A DNA stretch of 64,000 nt. It comes from Nocardia takedensis NBRC 100417 (lineage in GTDB: Bacteria; Actinomycetota; Actinomycetes; Mycobacteriales; Mycobacteriaceae). Each line of letters starts with the position of its first letter. Position 1 is the stretch's first letter. The translations under genes were made by a program, and so were the position numbers. The notes under the pieces are model-generated. The model saw nothing but the letters and a program-made list of their open reading frames with translations. It made no database searches and had not been told where the DNA came from. Below are positions 9,201 through 19,962 of this stretch, in pieces. The stretch spans positions 1 through 64,000 of the forward strand of contig NZ_BAGG01000032.1 in the NCBI RefSeq assembly GCF_000308695.1, written 5' to 3'.

Positions 9201-9275
9201 GTGACTGAATCAGGCATCGGCGCCGGAACGGACCGGCCCCGAGGCCCCGCGGACCGCACCGCGGAACCATCGTGA
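9201..9275 (+). CDS. putative 24-residue leader ORF coupled to the dehydratase gene
   Basis: GTG 9201 follows GCGGAAG at 9186-9192 and opens a 24-codon frame that stops at TGA 9273-9275, overlapping the dehydratase start in a GTGA quartet. The peptide starts MTESGIGAGTDRPRG. Such overlap is typical of translational coupling. It may be a leader peptide or simply a chance frame; there are no runs of regulatory codons. Confidence 0.35.
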   Translation: MTESGIGAGTDRPRGPADRTAEPS

Positions 9276-10258
9276 GCGGGCTGGTGCCCGTGGAGGACGG
9301 ACGGGAAGCGGTCGAGGCCGCGCCCGCCGGATACGACACCTCGGGGCGGGTGTCGCGTACGGATGTGCGGACCGCGCGCAAACGGGTGGCCGGGCGGGTG
9401 CGCAAGACCCCGGTCTTCCACACGAGCGTGGCCGGGCCCGCCGGTCCGGTGCCGGTCTCGCTGAAACTCGAATACCTCCAGCACGGCGGCACGTTCAAGG
9501 TGCGCGGCGCCTACAACACGCTGTTGGGCGCGGCGGTGGTGACCGAACGCGTGGTCATCGCCTCCGGCGGCAACGCGGGGATCGCGGCGGCACTGGCGAC
9601 CTCGCAACTCGGGATCGCCTGCACGGTGGTGGTTCCTGAGTCCGCCCCGCACACCAAGGTCGCGGCGATGTGGTCGCACGGGGCCGAGGTGCTCTGGCAC
9701 GGCGCGGACTACACCGAGGCCCACCGCTACGCGAGCGATTTCGCGGCCGAACGCGGAGCGACCCAGTTGCACGCCGAGGACCTGCCCGCGGTGGTGGCCG
9801 GTGTGGGCGTGGTCGGCCTGGAACTCGAGGACCAGGTGCGCGGCAGACCGCCGGTGCTGGTCGCGGTGGGCGGCGGCGCGTTGGTCGCAGGGGTCGCGGC
9901 GGCCCTGGGGCGACGGCAGCAGGTCATCGGGGTGGAACCGGTCAGCGCGCCCGCCCTGCACACCGCCCTCGAATCGGATCGACCGCGGTCGGGGGCGCGC
10001 GGTGACGACCCGCTCGCGGAGCGGATCGGCGGGGTGAGCCTGGGGATCGCGCGTCGATACGGGGTGCGGTCGCTGCTGGTCACCGACGATGCCGTCACGG
10101 CCGCGCGCGACTACCTGTGGCGGGAGTTCCGTGTGCTGGTCGAATCCGCCGGTGCGACCGCGCTGGCGGCCGTGCAGAGCGGGGTGTACGTGCCGCTGCC
10201 CGGTGAGCGTCCGGTGGTGGTGCTGTGCAGCGCCAACAGCGAGGTCGCCCTTCCCTGA
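9272..10258 (+). CDS. PLP-dependent serine/threonine dehydratase family protein
   Basis: The protein has 328 residues of the fold-type II PLP family. GGTFKVRGAYN contains the Schiff-base lysine, SGGNAGIAAA is the substrate loop and VAVGGGALVAGVAAAL is the glycine-rich phosphate-binding loop. Family members deaminate Ser or Thr to pyruvate or 2-oxobutyrate, or racemise Ser. There is no C-terminal ACT domain, so allosteric control like biosynthetic IlvA is not expected; a catabolic enzyme or racemase is more likely. The GTG start overlaps a short upstream frame (GTGA), and the ssb gene follows 180 bases downstream. Confidence 0.85.
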   Translation: MSGLVPVEDGREAVEAAPAGYDTSGRVSRTDVRTARKRVAGRVRKTPVFHTSVAGPAGPVPVSLKLEYLQHGGTFKVRGAYNTLLGAAVVTERVVIASGGNAGIAAALATSQLGIACTVVVPESAPHTKVAAMWSHGAEVLWHGADYTEAHRYASDFAAERGATQLHAEDLPAVVAGVGVVGLELEDQVRGRPPVLVAVGGGALVAGVAAALGRRQQVIGVEPVSAPALHTALESDRPRSGARGDDPLAERIGGVSLGIARRYGVRSLLVTDDAVTAARDYLWREFRVLVESAGATALAAVQSGVYVPLPGERPVVVLCSANSEVALP

Positions 10259-10438
10259 GGCCACCGTTCCCCCGGGATCGCGGCGAAACGATCGCTGTCC
10301 ACACCCGGGGAGTTGTCCCCAATCCCGTCGCGGGCCCGTCCCGCGTCCTCGCCGACTGCCAGGCTGGAGGGACCTCACCGAGGGGGGAGGCGAGGCCGGG
10401 CAGCAACGTCCCGGTCCGGATGCGAAGGGGCGGAGAAC

Positions 10439-10978
10439 ATGTACGAAGCGATGGCGACGGTGATCGGCACGGTGGTCACGCATCCGGTCACCCGGGCTCT
10501 GCACTCCGGTGAGCGGGTGCTCAGCTTCCGGATGGCGAGCAATTCGCGGCGCTTCGACCCGGCCTGCGGCAACTGGGTCGACAACGGCACCCTGTTCCTG
10601 ACGGTGACCTGCTGGCGCAGGCTGCTGTCCGGGGTCGAGGAATCGCTGCGGCGCGGTGACCCGATCCTGGTCTACGGGCAGTTGCGCTCGCACGAGTACC
10701 GCACCAGGGACGGGGTCGAGCGGCGCGACCTGGAGATGCGCGCCAGCACCGTCGGGCCGGATCTGACCAGGTGCGCCGTGCGATTGCTGCGCGGCGGCGA
10801 GGAGTCGGGCGGAGAGTCCGGCGGCCACGACGGGGGCGTGATACGGAATACTGGGCGGGGCTCGAGCGCTGAAGACGAGGCACGCCTCGCCGATGCGGGC
10901 GCCGTGGCGGGGGAGTCAGCGGCGGTGCCGCCCTCGGCGCCGGAGCGCAGCGCCGAACCGGAGTCAATCGACGCCTGA
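10439..10978 (+). CDS. ssb: single-stranded DNA-binding protein, SsbB-like
   Basis: The protein has 179 residues with an OB-fold in the first ~115 (ATVIGTVVTHPVTR, VSFRMASNSRRF, FLTVTCWRRL, GDPILVYGQLRSHEY). The C-terminus is a low-complexity Gly/Glu/Ser tail ending SAEPESIDA and lacks the acidic DDDIPF-type tip that housekeeping Ssb uses to recruit partners. Its position just before ettA and gdh matches M. tuberculosis Rv2478c (SsbB), a second Ssb. ATG 10439 follows GCGGAG with good spacing. Confidence 0.88.
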   Translation: MYEAMATVIGTVVTHPVTRALHSGERVLSFRMASNSRRFDPACGNWVDNGTLFLTVTCWRRLLSGVEESLRRGDPILVYGQLRSHEYRTRDGVERRDLEMRASTVGPDLTRCAVRLLRGGEESGGESGGHDGGVIRNTGRGSSAEDEARLADAGAVAGESAAVPPSAPERSAEPESIDA

Positions 10979-11100
10979 GCCTCGGATTCGACCCCCGACC
11001 GCCGAGCGGAATCCAGCCCGCCCGTGTGCCGGCCCCACGACCCGTGTCGACCTCGACGCGGTGGGGTGGCGCTGCCCGATACCACCGTTCCCCTGACCGA

Positions 11101-11106
11101 TAGGCT
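11101..11106 (+). promoter_or_regulatory. candidate -10 box of ettA, leaderless start
   Basis: TAGGCT ends seven bases before ATG 11114, and no ribosome binding site is present between them. Confidence 0.5.
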
Positions 11107-11113
11107 TGCGTAT

Positions 11114-12790
<1,677 letters not shown>

Positions 12791-12796
12791 CCCGTG

Positions 12797-12838
12797 GCGG
12801 CGGGGGAGCGAGGGCGCCGCGTATCGCTCTCCCGCCGC
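12797..12838 (+). terminator. hairpin terminator after ettA
   Basis: 15-base arms at 12797-12811 and 12824-12838 pair with a single G-T, separated by 12 bases, six bases after the ettA stop. No U-run follows, as is common in actinobacteria. Confidence 0.6.
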
Positions 12839-13187
12839 GTCGGTTTCTCGAAGGAAATGCGGTTGAGGTCGGTTCATCCGACGCGCCGCCGAAGGAAATG
12901 CGGACATCCTCCCCTACCCGCCGGTACTGGATAGGGTGGGTTACGTGCATGCGCCGGTGCTGTTCGAGGAGTGGGTGGAGCCCAGCTTCGACGCACCGTC
13001 ATGACGGTCGCAGGATCCGATCGGATGCTGAACCGGGTCAGGAACCCGGCAACTATGCGGCGAACTTCGCAATCGTGGTGAACACCCTGGGATTCAAAGG
13101 GATTTCACCCTGTTGTTTCCGGCGCACAGCTACTCTCGGACCGGCGTCACTTTGTTACGGAACCGAATCCGAGGGAGTTGGCGAAAA
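12839..13187 (+). other. intergenic region upstream of gdh, with a direct repeat and possible leaderless mini-ORF
   Basis: The 349 bases hold a 14-bp direct repeat CGAAGGAAATGCGG (12849-12862 and 12890-12903). A -10-like TAGGGT (12932-12937) is followed after seven bases by GTG 12945, which opens a 19-codon frame ending at 13004 (VHAPVLFEEWVEPSFDAPS). A small hairpin CCGGGT-CAGGA-ACCCGG lies near 13035. The last 20 bases carry GAGGGAG, the gdh ribosome binding site. No known riboswitch was recognised. Confidence 0.4.
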
Positions 13188-16100
13188 ATGACGGTCTCGT
13201 CCGAATTGTCCGCAGCGGCGTGGGCCGCGGGTCTGCCGCAGTCACTGCGCGGCGAACTCGCGAGTCTCGAGGAGGCGTACTTCCGCCACGTCGACGCGGG
13301 CGATGTGGACTGCGCGATCACCGGGATCGCCCAGATCTTCCGACGGCACCTCGAACTCGCGATGACGCGTCCCGCCGGACGGACCTTGATCCGTGTCCAC
13401 CGACCCGAGGACGGCACCGGCCTGGGCGCCGCGGTCCAACTGGTCACCGACGACATGTCCCTGCTGGTCGAATCGGTGACGGCCGCGCTCACCCGGATCG
13501 GCGTCGGCGTCAGCGAAGTCATCCACCCGATCTTCGAGGTCGAACGCGACGCCGAGGCGAGATTGATCCGCGCCGCGCCCTACGAGGTCGACCGGCCCGA
13601 CGAACAAGCCGTGCGCGAATCCTGGATGCACCTGCAACTGCACTCCTCGGTCCCCGCGGAACTGCTCGACCGCATCGAACAGCAGTTGCCGGTGGTGGTC
13701 ACCGACGTGCGCCAGGTCAACGCCGACACCGACGCGATGAAGTCGGTGCAGAGCACGCTGGCCGACGATCTCGAGGGCTGCGCGGGCACCGGACGCTGCC
13801 CGTTCACCGACGACGACCTGGTCGAGACCGCGAACCTGTTGCGGTGGTTGGCCAGTGGCAACTTCACCGTCCTGGGGTACGCGCGTTACCGTCGAGACGA
13901 GAAGGACGACTCCGCCTCCTACGCGCTGCCCGGCACCTGCCTGGGCGTGCTGCGGCCCGACGTCGGCACCGACTTCCGGGTGCCCGTCCACGACGGCGAC
14001 CGCCCGCTGCTGATGCTCACCCAAGGGCTGGTCCCGGCCACCGTGCACCGGTCGGTGTACCCGTACTTCATCGGTGTGGCCGATATCGACGAATCCGGCG
14101 CGGTCGTGGGCGACCACCTGTTCATCGGCGTGTTCACCGTCACCGCCGTGCACGAGAACGTCCTCGACATCCCGGTGATCGCGAGTCGGGTGCGCGCGGC
14201 CATCGAGCAGAGCGGCTTCGGCCTGAACTCTTTCTCGGGTCAGGCCATGCTCGAGGTCATCCAGTCCTTCCCGCGCACCGAACTGTTCTCCTCGGATTCG
14301 GAGACCATGCGCGCCACCGCGACCGCGGTGCTCAACGTCGGATTGCGCAGGCAGGTCAAACTGTTCATGCGCGCCGACGGATACGGGCGGTTCGTGGCCT
14401 GCCTGGTCTATCTGCCCCGCGACCGCTACACCACCCGGGTCCGGTTGGAGATGCAGGACATCCTGGTCCGCGAACTCGGCGGTGCCTCGATCGACTATTC
14501 GGCGCGGGTCAGCGAAAGCGAATTGGCCAGCGTCTATTTCACGGTCAAGCTGCCCGACGGCGAGCTGGGCGCGCCCCGCGAGACCGCGACGCGCGCCGAC
14601 ACCTCCGAACCCAACCGCGTGCGCATCCAGCGCCTGCTGGCCGAGGCCAGCCACACCTGGGACGACCACCTCACCGACGAGCTGAACAGCGCGCCGGTCG
14701 TGGGCCCCGAAGTGGTCAAGCGCTACGCCGAAGCCTTCCCCGAGGGCTACAAGCAGGATTTCGCGCCCTCGCGCGCGCTGCACGACATCGTGCGCCTGGA
14801 GCGGCTCACCGAGGGCTCGATCGTCCAGCACCTCTACCGCCGCTCGGAGTCGACGCCCGGTTCCTGGCGGTTCAGCCTCTACATCGGTGGCACCGGCATC
14901 TCGCTGAGCCAAGTGCTGCCGGTGTTGCAGAGCCTCGGCGTCGAGGTCGTCGACGAACGCCCCTACCAGATCACCCTCGACGCCGTCGGGGGTGAATCGG
15001 CCGCCGAGCGGTGGATCTACGATTTCGGCCTGCTGGCCCGGCCGGAACTGCTGCGCAGCGCGCTCGACCGCGACCTGGACGCCGAACTGCTCGAGTCCTC
15101 GGCGCGCGCCGACGCGCTCGAAGCCGAGGTGCGCGGCCTGCGTGAACGCTTCACCGACGCATTCGAGGCGGTCTGGTTCGGCCGCGCGGAGGCCGACGGA
15201 CTCAACGAACTCGTTCTGCGCGCCCGGTTGCCGTGGCGGGCGGTGTCGATACTGCGCACCTACGCCAAATACCTCCAGCAGGCCGGATTCCCGTACAGCC
15301 AGTTCAACATCGCGCGGGTGCTGCTCACCTACCCCGACGCGGCCCGCCTTTTCGTCGACCTGTTCGCGGCGCGTTTCGATCCCGAGACGGTCGACGCCGA
15401 ACAGGCCGCCACCCTGGAGACCCAGTTGCGCGGGCGGATCGACGAGGTGGTCAGCCTCGACGCCGACCGCATCCTGCGCGCCATCCTCGGGCTGATCAAG
15501 GCGACCTTGCGCACCAACTACTACGTCACCGACGCCGAGGGCATGTCGCGCGACTACATCTCGGTGAAGGTCGAACCGCGCGAGATCGTCGAACTGCCCC
15601 GGCCGCGTCCGCAATTCGAGATCTTCGTCTACTCGCCCCGGGTCGAGGGCGTGCACCTGCGGTTCGGTCCGGTGGCCCGCGGCGGGTTGCGCTGGTCGGA
15701 CCGCCTGGAGGATTTCCGCACCGAGATCCTGGGCCTGGTCAAGGCGCAGGCGGTCAAGAACGCGGTCATCGTGCCGGTCGGCGCCAAGGGCGGTTTCGTG
15801 GTGAAACAACCGCCCGCCGCCACCGGTGACCCGGGGGCGGACCGGCAGGCGCTGGGCGCCGAGGGCGTTGCCTGCTACCGCACCTTCATCTCCGGCCTGC
15901 TCGACATCACCGACAACGTCGACCGGGCCAGCGGAGCCGTGCTGCCGCCCGCCGGCGTGGTGCGCCGCGACGGTGACGACACCTACCTGGTGGTCGCCGC
16001 CGACAAAGGCACCGCGACCTTCTCCGACACCGCCAACGAGGTGGCCCAGCGCTACGGATTCTGGCTCGGCGACGCCTTCGCCTCCGGCGGTTCGGCGGGC

Positions 16101-18116
16101 TACGACCACAAGGCGATGGGCATCACCGCCAAGGGTGCGTGGGAGAGCGTCAAGCGCCACTTCGCCGAGATGGACATCGACACCCAGACCGAGGATTTCA
16201 CCGTCGTCGGCATCGGTGACATGAGCGGTGACGTCTTCGGCAACGGCATGCTGCTCTCCGAGCACATCCGCCTGGTCGCCGCCTTCGACCATCGCCACAT
16301 CTTCCTCGACCCGAATCCGGACGCCGCGAGTTCCTTCGCCGAGCGGCAGCGGATGTTCGAGTTGCCCCGGTCCTCGTGGGCCGACTACGACGCCTCGCTG
16401 ATCAGCACGGGCGGCGGCGTGTGGGACCGCACCGTCAAATCGGTGCCGATCAGCGAACAGGCGCGCGCCGCGCTCGGCCTGGCCGAGGACGTGACCGCGC
16501 TGTCCCCGCCGGATCTGGTGCGCGCGATTCTGCTCGCCCCGGTCTCGCTGCTGTGGAACGGCGGCATCGGGACCTACATCAAGGCGTCCACCGAGACCAA
16601 CGCCGAGGTCGGCGACAAATCCAACGACCCGGTGCGCGTCGACGGGAACCGGTTGCGCGTCAAGGTGATCGGCGAGGGCGGCAACCTCGGCGCGACGGCG
16701 CTGGGCCGGATCGAGTTCTGCCGCAACGGCGGCAAGATGAACACCGACGCCCTGGACAACTCCGCGGGCGTGGACTGCTCCGACCACGAGGTCAACATCA
16801 AGGTCCTGCTCGACGGCGTGGTGAGCAGCGGTCTGCTGGCCGAACCGGAACGCAACCCGCTGCTGGCCTCGATGACCGACGAGGTCGCCGACATGGTGCT
16901 GCGCGACAACGTCTCCCAGAACTCGCTGATGGGGATCTCGCGGTTCGAGGCGCCGCGGATGCTGCGGGTCAGCGCGCGGTTGATCGAGGATCTCGAGCAG
17001 CGCCGCGGTCTGGATCGCGAACTCGAGGCGCTGCCCTCCGACAGCGAGATCAAGCGCAGGATCGAGGAGGGCAGCGGCCTGGCCTCCCCGGAACTGGCGA
17101 ATCTGATGGCGCACGTGAAGCTGTCGCTGAAGGCGGATCTGCTGGTGTCGGAACTGCCGGATATGGCGTGGTTCGCCAACCGGCTGCCCGACTATTTCCC
17201 GACGCCGCTGCGCGAACGCTTCGGCGCCGCGATCAAACGGCACCGCCTGCGTCGCGAGATCGTCACCACGATGATCGTCAACGAGGTGGTCGATCACGGC
17301 GGGATCACCTACGCGCACCGCTTGAACGAGGAGGTCGGGGCGACGGCCACCGACGCGGTGCGCGCGTTCGCGGCGGCCGCCGACATCTTCGACCTGCACA
17401 CCATGTGGGCGCGCATCCGGGAGGCCGACGCCTCCACCTCGGTGCGCGACGCGCTGGAACTCGAGACCAAGCGCACGCTGGACCGGGCCTCGCGGTGGCT
17501 GCTGAGCAACCGTCCGCAGCCGATCGCGGTGGGCGCGGAGATCAACCGCTACAGCCGCGGCGTGCGCGAGCTGGCCCCGAAGGTGCCGGGCTGGCTGCGG
17601 GTGCACCACGTCTCGACGCTGACCGATCACGCGGCCGACCTGATCGCCGAGGGCGCGCCGACCGATCTGGCGACCGAGGTCTTCGGCCTGCTCAACCAGT
17701 TCCCGCTGCTGGACGTCCTCGATATCGCCGACATCACCGATCGTGACGGCGAGGAGGTCGGCCAGCTGTACTACGCGCTCAACGACCACCTCAAGATTGA
17801 TTGGCTGCTCGAGGCGGTCAGCCATCTCGAACGCGGCGACCGGTGGCATTCGCTGGCGCGACTGGCGCTGCGCGACGACATGTACAGTTCGTTGCGCTCG
17901 CTGACCCTCGACGTGCTCTCGGCCGGTGATCCTGAGGAGACGGCCGACGAGAAGATCGCCTACTGGGAGTCCAAGAACCAGTCCCGCCTGGGGCGCGCCC
18001 GCGCGGCCCTGTCGGAACTGTTCGAGTCGGGGACCCACGATCTGGCGACGCTGTCGGTGGCGGCGCGGCAGGTGCGCAGCATGGTCAGCGGCGTGGGCGT
18101 GCAGTCCGAACGCTGA
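13188..18116 (+). CDS. gdh: NAD-specific glutamate dehydrogenase, large (180-kDa) type
   Basis: A 1642-residue enzyme that oxidatively deaminates L-glutamate to 2-oxoglutarate and ammonia with NAD+. A long N-terminal regulatory region with ACT-like parts (residues ~1-700) precedes the catalytic core (~800-1250), where PVARGGLRWSDR and VKNAVIVPVGAKGGFVVK give substrate lysines and VIGEGGNLGATALGRIEF the nucleotide region; a helical C-terminal domain follows. Length and order match mycobacterial Rv2476c (about 1620 residues), where activity is controlled by GarA and allosteric effectors. ATG 13188 follows GAGGGAG. A 12-bp hairpin closes the unit. The long open frame on the opposite strand is a composition artefact. 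Confidence 0.95.
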   Translation: MTVSSELSAAAWAAGLPQSLRGELASLEEAYFRHVDAGDVDCAITGIAQIFRRHLELAMTRPAGRTLIRVHRPEDGTGLGAAVQLVTDDMSLLVESVTAALTRIGVGVSEVIHPIFEVERDAEARLIRAAPYEVDRPDEQAVRESWMHLQLHSSVPAELLDRIEQQLPVVVTDVRQVNADTDAMKSVQSTLADDLEGCAGTGRCPFTDDDLVETANLLRWLASGNFTVLGYARYRRDEKDDSASYALPGTCLGVLRPDVGTDFRVPVHDGDRPLLMLTQGLVPATVHRSVYPYFIGVADIDESGAVVGDHLFIGVFTVTAVHENVLDIPVIASRVRAAIEQSGFGLNSFSGQAMLEVIQSFPRTELFSSDSETMRATATAVLNVGLRRQVKLFMRADGYGRFVACLVYLPRDRYTTRVRLEMQDILVRELGGASIDYSARVSESELASVYFTVKLPDGELGAPRETATRADTSEPNRVRIQRLLAEASHTWDDHLTDELNSAPVVGPEVVKRYAEAFPEGYKQDFAPSRALHDIVRLERLTEGSIVQHLYRRSESTPGSWRFSLYIGGTGISLSQVLPVLQSLGVEVVDERPYQITLDAVGGESAAERWIYDFGLLARPELLRSALDRDLDAELLESSARADALEAEVRGLRERFTDAFEAVWFGRAEADGLNELVLRARLPWRAVSILRTYAKYLQQAGFPYSQFNIARVLLTYPDAARLFVDLFAARFDPETVDAEQAATLETQLRGRIDEVVSLDADRILRAILGLIKATLRTNYYVTDAEGMSRDYISVKVEPREIVELPRPRPQFEIFVYSPRVEGVHLRFGPVARGGLRWSDRLEDFRTEILGLVKAQAVKNAVIVPVGAKGGFVVKQPPAATGDPGADRQALGAEGVACYRTFISGLLDITDNVDRASGAVLPPAGVVRRDGDDTYLVVAADKGTATFSDTANEVAQRYGFWLGDAFASGGSAGYDHKAMGITAKGAWESVKRHFAEMDIDTQTEDFTVVGIGDMSGDVFGNGMLLSEHIRLVAAFDHRHIFLDPNPDAASSFAERQRMFELPRSSWADYDASLISTGGGVWDRTVKSVPISEQARAALGLAEDVTALSPPDLVRAILLAPVSLLWNGGIGTYIKASTETNAEVGDKSNDPVRVDGNRLRVKVIGEGGNLGATALGRIEFCRNGGKMNTDALDNSAGVDCSDHEVNIKVLLDGVVSSGLLAEPERNPLLASMTDEVADMVLRDNVSQNSLMGISRFEAPRMLRVSARLIEDLEQRRGLDRELEALPSDSEIKRRIEEGSGLASPELANLMAHVKLSLKADLLVSELPDMAWFANRLPDYFPTPLRERFGAAIKRHRLRREIVTTMIVNEVVDHGGITYAHRLNEEVGATATDAVRAFAAAADIFDLHTMWARIREADASTSVRDALELETKRTLDRASRWLLSNRPQPIAVGAEINRYSRGVRELAPKVPGWLRVHHVSTLTDHAADLIAEGAPTDLATEVFGLLNQFPLLDVLDIADITDRDGEEVGQLYYALNDHLKIDWLLEAVSHLERGDRWHSLARLALRDDMYSSLRSLTLDVLSAGDPEETADEKIAYWESKNQSRLGRARAALSELFESGTHDLATLSVAARQVRSMVSGVGVQSER

Positions 18117-18123
18117 ACCGCGT

Positions 18124-18154
18124 GGTCGGGTGCGCTCGCCGGGCGCACCCGACC
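18124..18154 (+). terminator. hairpin terminator after gdh
   Basis: Perfect 12-bp arms GGTCGGGTGCGC / GCGCACCCGACC at 18124-18135 and 18143-18154, loop of seven, starting seven bases after the gdh stop. Confidence 0.7.
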
Positions 18155-18370
18155 GAATGGTGTTACGGTGCAGGATGAAGTGCGGGCGGTGCCGCGCCCG
18201 GCGGGAACGTGTTCCGTTTCCGGCGCGCCCCGCGACGATCATCGGGGACCGCGATTGCGATACTGGTTGCCGCGAAAGTGATCGAGTCCGGTGACCGAGG
18301 TCTCGCCCGAGCCCACCGCGACGAGGCGGGCGGCACGGATGAGCGTCGGGAACCCAGTCGGAGGTACCAC

Positions 18371-18838
18371 GTGACGAACTCTGTGAACGGCAAGGGGATG
18401 AAGGAGGGCGGCGCGGTCGTGCTGCCCAAACGTTTCCACGCCAAAGTGGAGATCCGGTGGTCGGATATGGACGTCTACCAGCACGTCAATCACGCCCGCA
18501 TGGTGACGCTGCTCGAGGAGGCGCGGATTCCGTGGCTGTTCGACGGCAAACCCACCGCGACGTTGCGTGAGGGCTGCGTGCTGGCCGATCTGCGGGTGCG
18601 CTACCGCGGTCAGTTGCGGCACGAGGACACTCCGCTCGACATCGCCATGTGGATCGAGCAGTTGCGCGCGGTCGACTTCACCGTCGGCTACGAGGTACGC
18701 GCCAGCGGGGCGGCCCCCGATTCCCCGCCCGCCGTGATCGCCTCCACCCAGATCGCGGCGTTCGACATCCGCACCCAGCGGTTGCGCAGGTTGTCGCCGG
18801 TGGAACGCGAGTATCTGTCCGAGTGGATGGTGGGCTGA
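18371..18838 (+). CDS. acyl-CoA thioesterase, hotdog fold (4HBT-like)
   Basis: The protein has 155 residues with the 4-hydroxybenzoyl-CoA thioesterase pattern: FHAKVEIRWSDMDVYQHVNHARMVTLLEEAR, where the Asp in WSDMD and the following N-H residues mark the active site, and a beta strand LADLRVRYRGQLRHEDTPLDI. It should hydrolyse an acyl-CoA; chain length is unknown. Position after gdh matches M. tuberculosis Rv2475c. GTG 18371 is preceded by GGAGG seven bases upstream; a longer frame to 18209 has no ribosome binding site and would cross the gdh terminator side. Confidence 0.87.
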   Translation: MTNSVNGKGMKEGGAVVLPKRFHAKVEIRWSDMDVYQHVNHARMVTLLEEARIPWLFDGKPTATLREGCVLADLRVRYRGQLRHEDTPLDIAMWIEQLRAVDFTVGYEVRASGAAPDSPPAVIASTQIAAFDIRTQRLRRLSPVEREYLSEWMVG

Positions 18839-18860
18839 TCCTCCGGTCGACAGGGTTGTC

Positions 18861-19532
18861 GTGATGATGTCGCCGCAGCGGGTGCTGCACGTGTCCGATC
18901 CGGCCGAGCGCGAGAATCTGGCCACCTTCCTGAGCAGGGCCGTGCGGTTGGATCCGGCCACGGTGGTGCGTCTGCGCAAGCGCGGCGACCGACTCGTGGC
19001 GGCTTGGGTCGGCACGGGTTTCGAGGCGTTGGCGGTGCGGACGGTGCAGGCCGAACTCGGCGTGGACGATGTGACGGTGGGCGCGGACCTGGTGCTGGCG
19101 GGTCTGTCCTCGGGCAGTCCGATCGATCTGGGGTATTCGATGGATTCGGCGTGGCGTGGCGCGTTGCCGCCGACCGACGGGTTCGCCCACATCGATGACG
19201 TGCCCGCGCGCTCGCTGGTGGAACTGGCCGAGCGGGGCGCGCAATTGGCCAAGGAGCACGGCAGTTCGCACGGGCCGCCCGCCTCGCTGCTGGATCAGAC
19301 GGTGCTCACCGCCTCGGCGGACCGGCTCTCGGTGGAGGTCCCGATGCGGGTGGTCTTCGCGCTGACGGCGATGGACTTCATCCCGCATTCGGGCGACAAG
19401 GCCGAGTCCCGGCGGATTCCGACCGCCGAGATCGTGCGGGTCCGCGCCACGAAGACCTGGCTGCGCCTGGACGCGCGCTACGGTTCGGTCGCCCGCCGTC
19501 GCGGTGGCGCGATCCCGCTGACCCCGCAATAG
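18861..19532 (+). CDS. conserved hypothetical protein (Rv2474c-like)
   Basis: The protein has 223 residues with no signal peptide or membrane helix. It starts with RVLHVSDPAERENLATFLSRAVRLDPATVVRLRKRGDRLVAAWVGTGFEALAVR, a mixed alpha/beta region, and continues with acidic and Ser-rich segments. It follows the thioesterase by 22 bases and probably shares its transcript; the gdh-thioesterase-unknown order is the same as Rv2476c-Rv2474c. Function unknown. Three possible starts stand in tandem (GTG 18861, ATG 18864, ATG 18867). Confidence 0.75.
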   Translation: MMMSPQRVLHVSDPAERENLATFLSRAVRLDPATVVRLRKRGDRLVAAWVGTGFEALAVRTVQAELGVDDVTVGADLVLAGLSSGSPIDLGYSMDSAWRGALPPTDGFAHIDDVPARSLVELAERGAQLAKEHGSSHGPPASLLDQTVLTASADRLSVEVPMRVVFALTAMDFIPHSGDKAESRRIPTAEIVRVRATKTWLRLDARYGSVARRRGGAIPLTPQ

Positions 19533-19562
19533 AACGCCGACCCCGGCCTCGGCCCGACGACC

Positions 19563-19871
19563 TCAGCCCGCGCCGAACAGACGCAATAGGGCGGTGGTTC
19601 CCGCGGCGGCCAGGATCACCACCGGCAGCGGGGCCGAACGCCACGCCAGCAGTCCGGCGACCAGGACGCCCGCGGGGAGGGCGAGGTCGACGTGTCCGGC
19701 GGTGAAGGGCAGGGCGGTGACGGCGGCCACGGCGGCGAGGAGCACCACCGCGCCGATCTCCAGCAGGCGCACGGCGCGGTCGGGGAAGCTGATCCGGTTG
19801 CGCAGTGCGGGTCCGGCCCAGCGGAAGGCGAAGGTGCCCGCGGCGAGCGCGAGCGCCGCGACGATCGTCAT
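19563..19871 (-). CDS. azlD: AzlD-family branched-chain amino-acid exporter small subunit
   Basis: The protein has 102 residues and three to four membrane helices, with TFAFRWAGPALRNR near the start, the AzlD signature region. AzlD pairs with AzlC to export branched-chain amino acids or analogues (BrnFE type). It lies 91 bases downstream of azlC on the same strand. The ATG at 19871 follows GGAGACC on the minus strand (AAGGTCTCCC read in plus), acceptable though not strong. Confidence 0.8.
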   Translation of the reverse strand: MTIVAALALAAGTFAFRWAGPALRNRISFPDRAVRLLEIGAVVLLAAVAAVTALPFTAGHVDLALPAGVLVAGLLAWRSAPLPVVILAAAGTTALLRLFGAG

Positions 19872-19962
19872 CGGGAGACCTTTCTGTTCGGCTGGGCGCG
19901 GTGGCGGGCCGCGGTGGTGGGAAATGGATGCGTCCAGTGGTCGCCGTGGGTGCGGGGTGAGT

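Noticed and set aside
13242..18242. A 1666-codon open frame antisense to gdh
   Set aside because: It mirrors gdh codon structure in very GC-rich DNA; its composition (His, Arg, Gly, Asp rich) and lack of any domain show it is an artefact.
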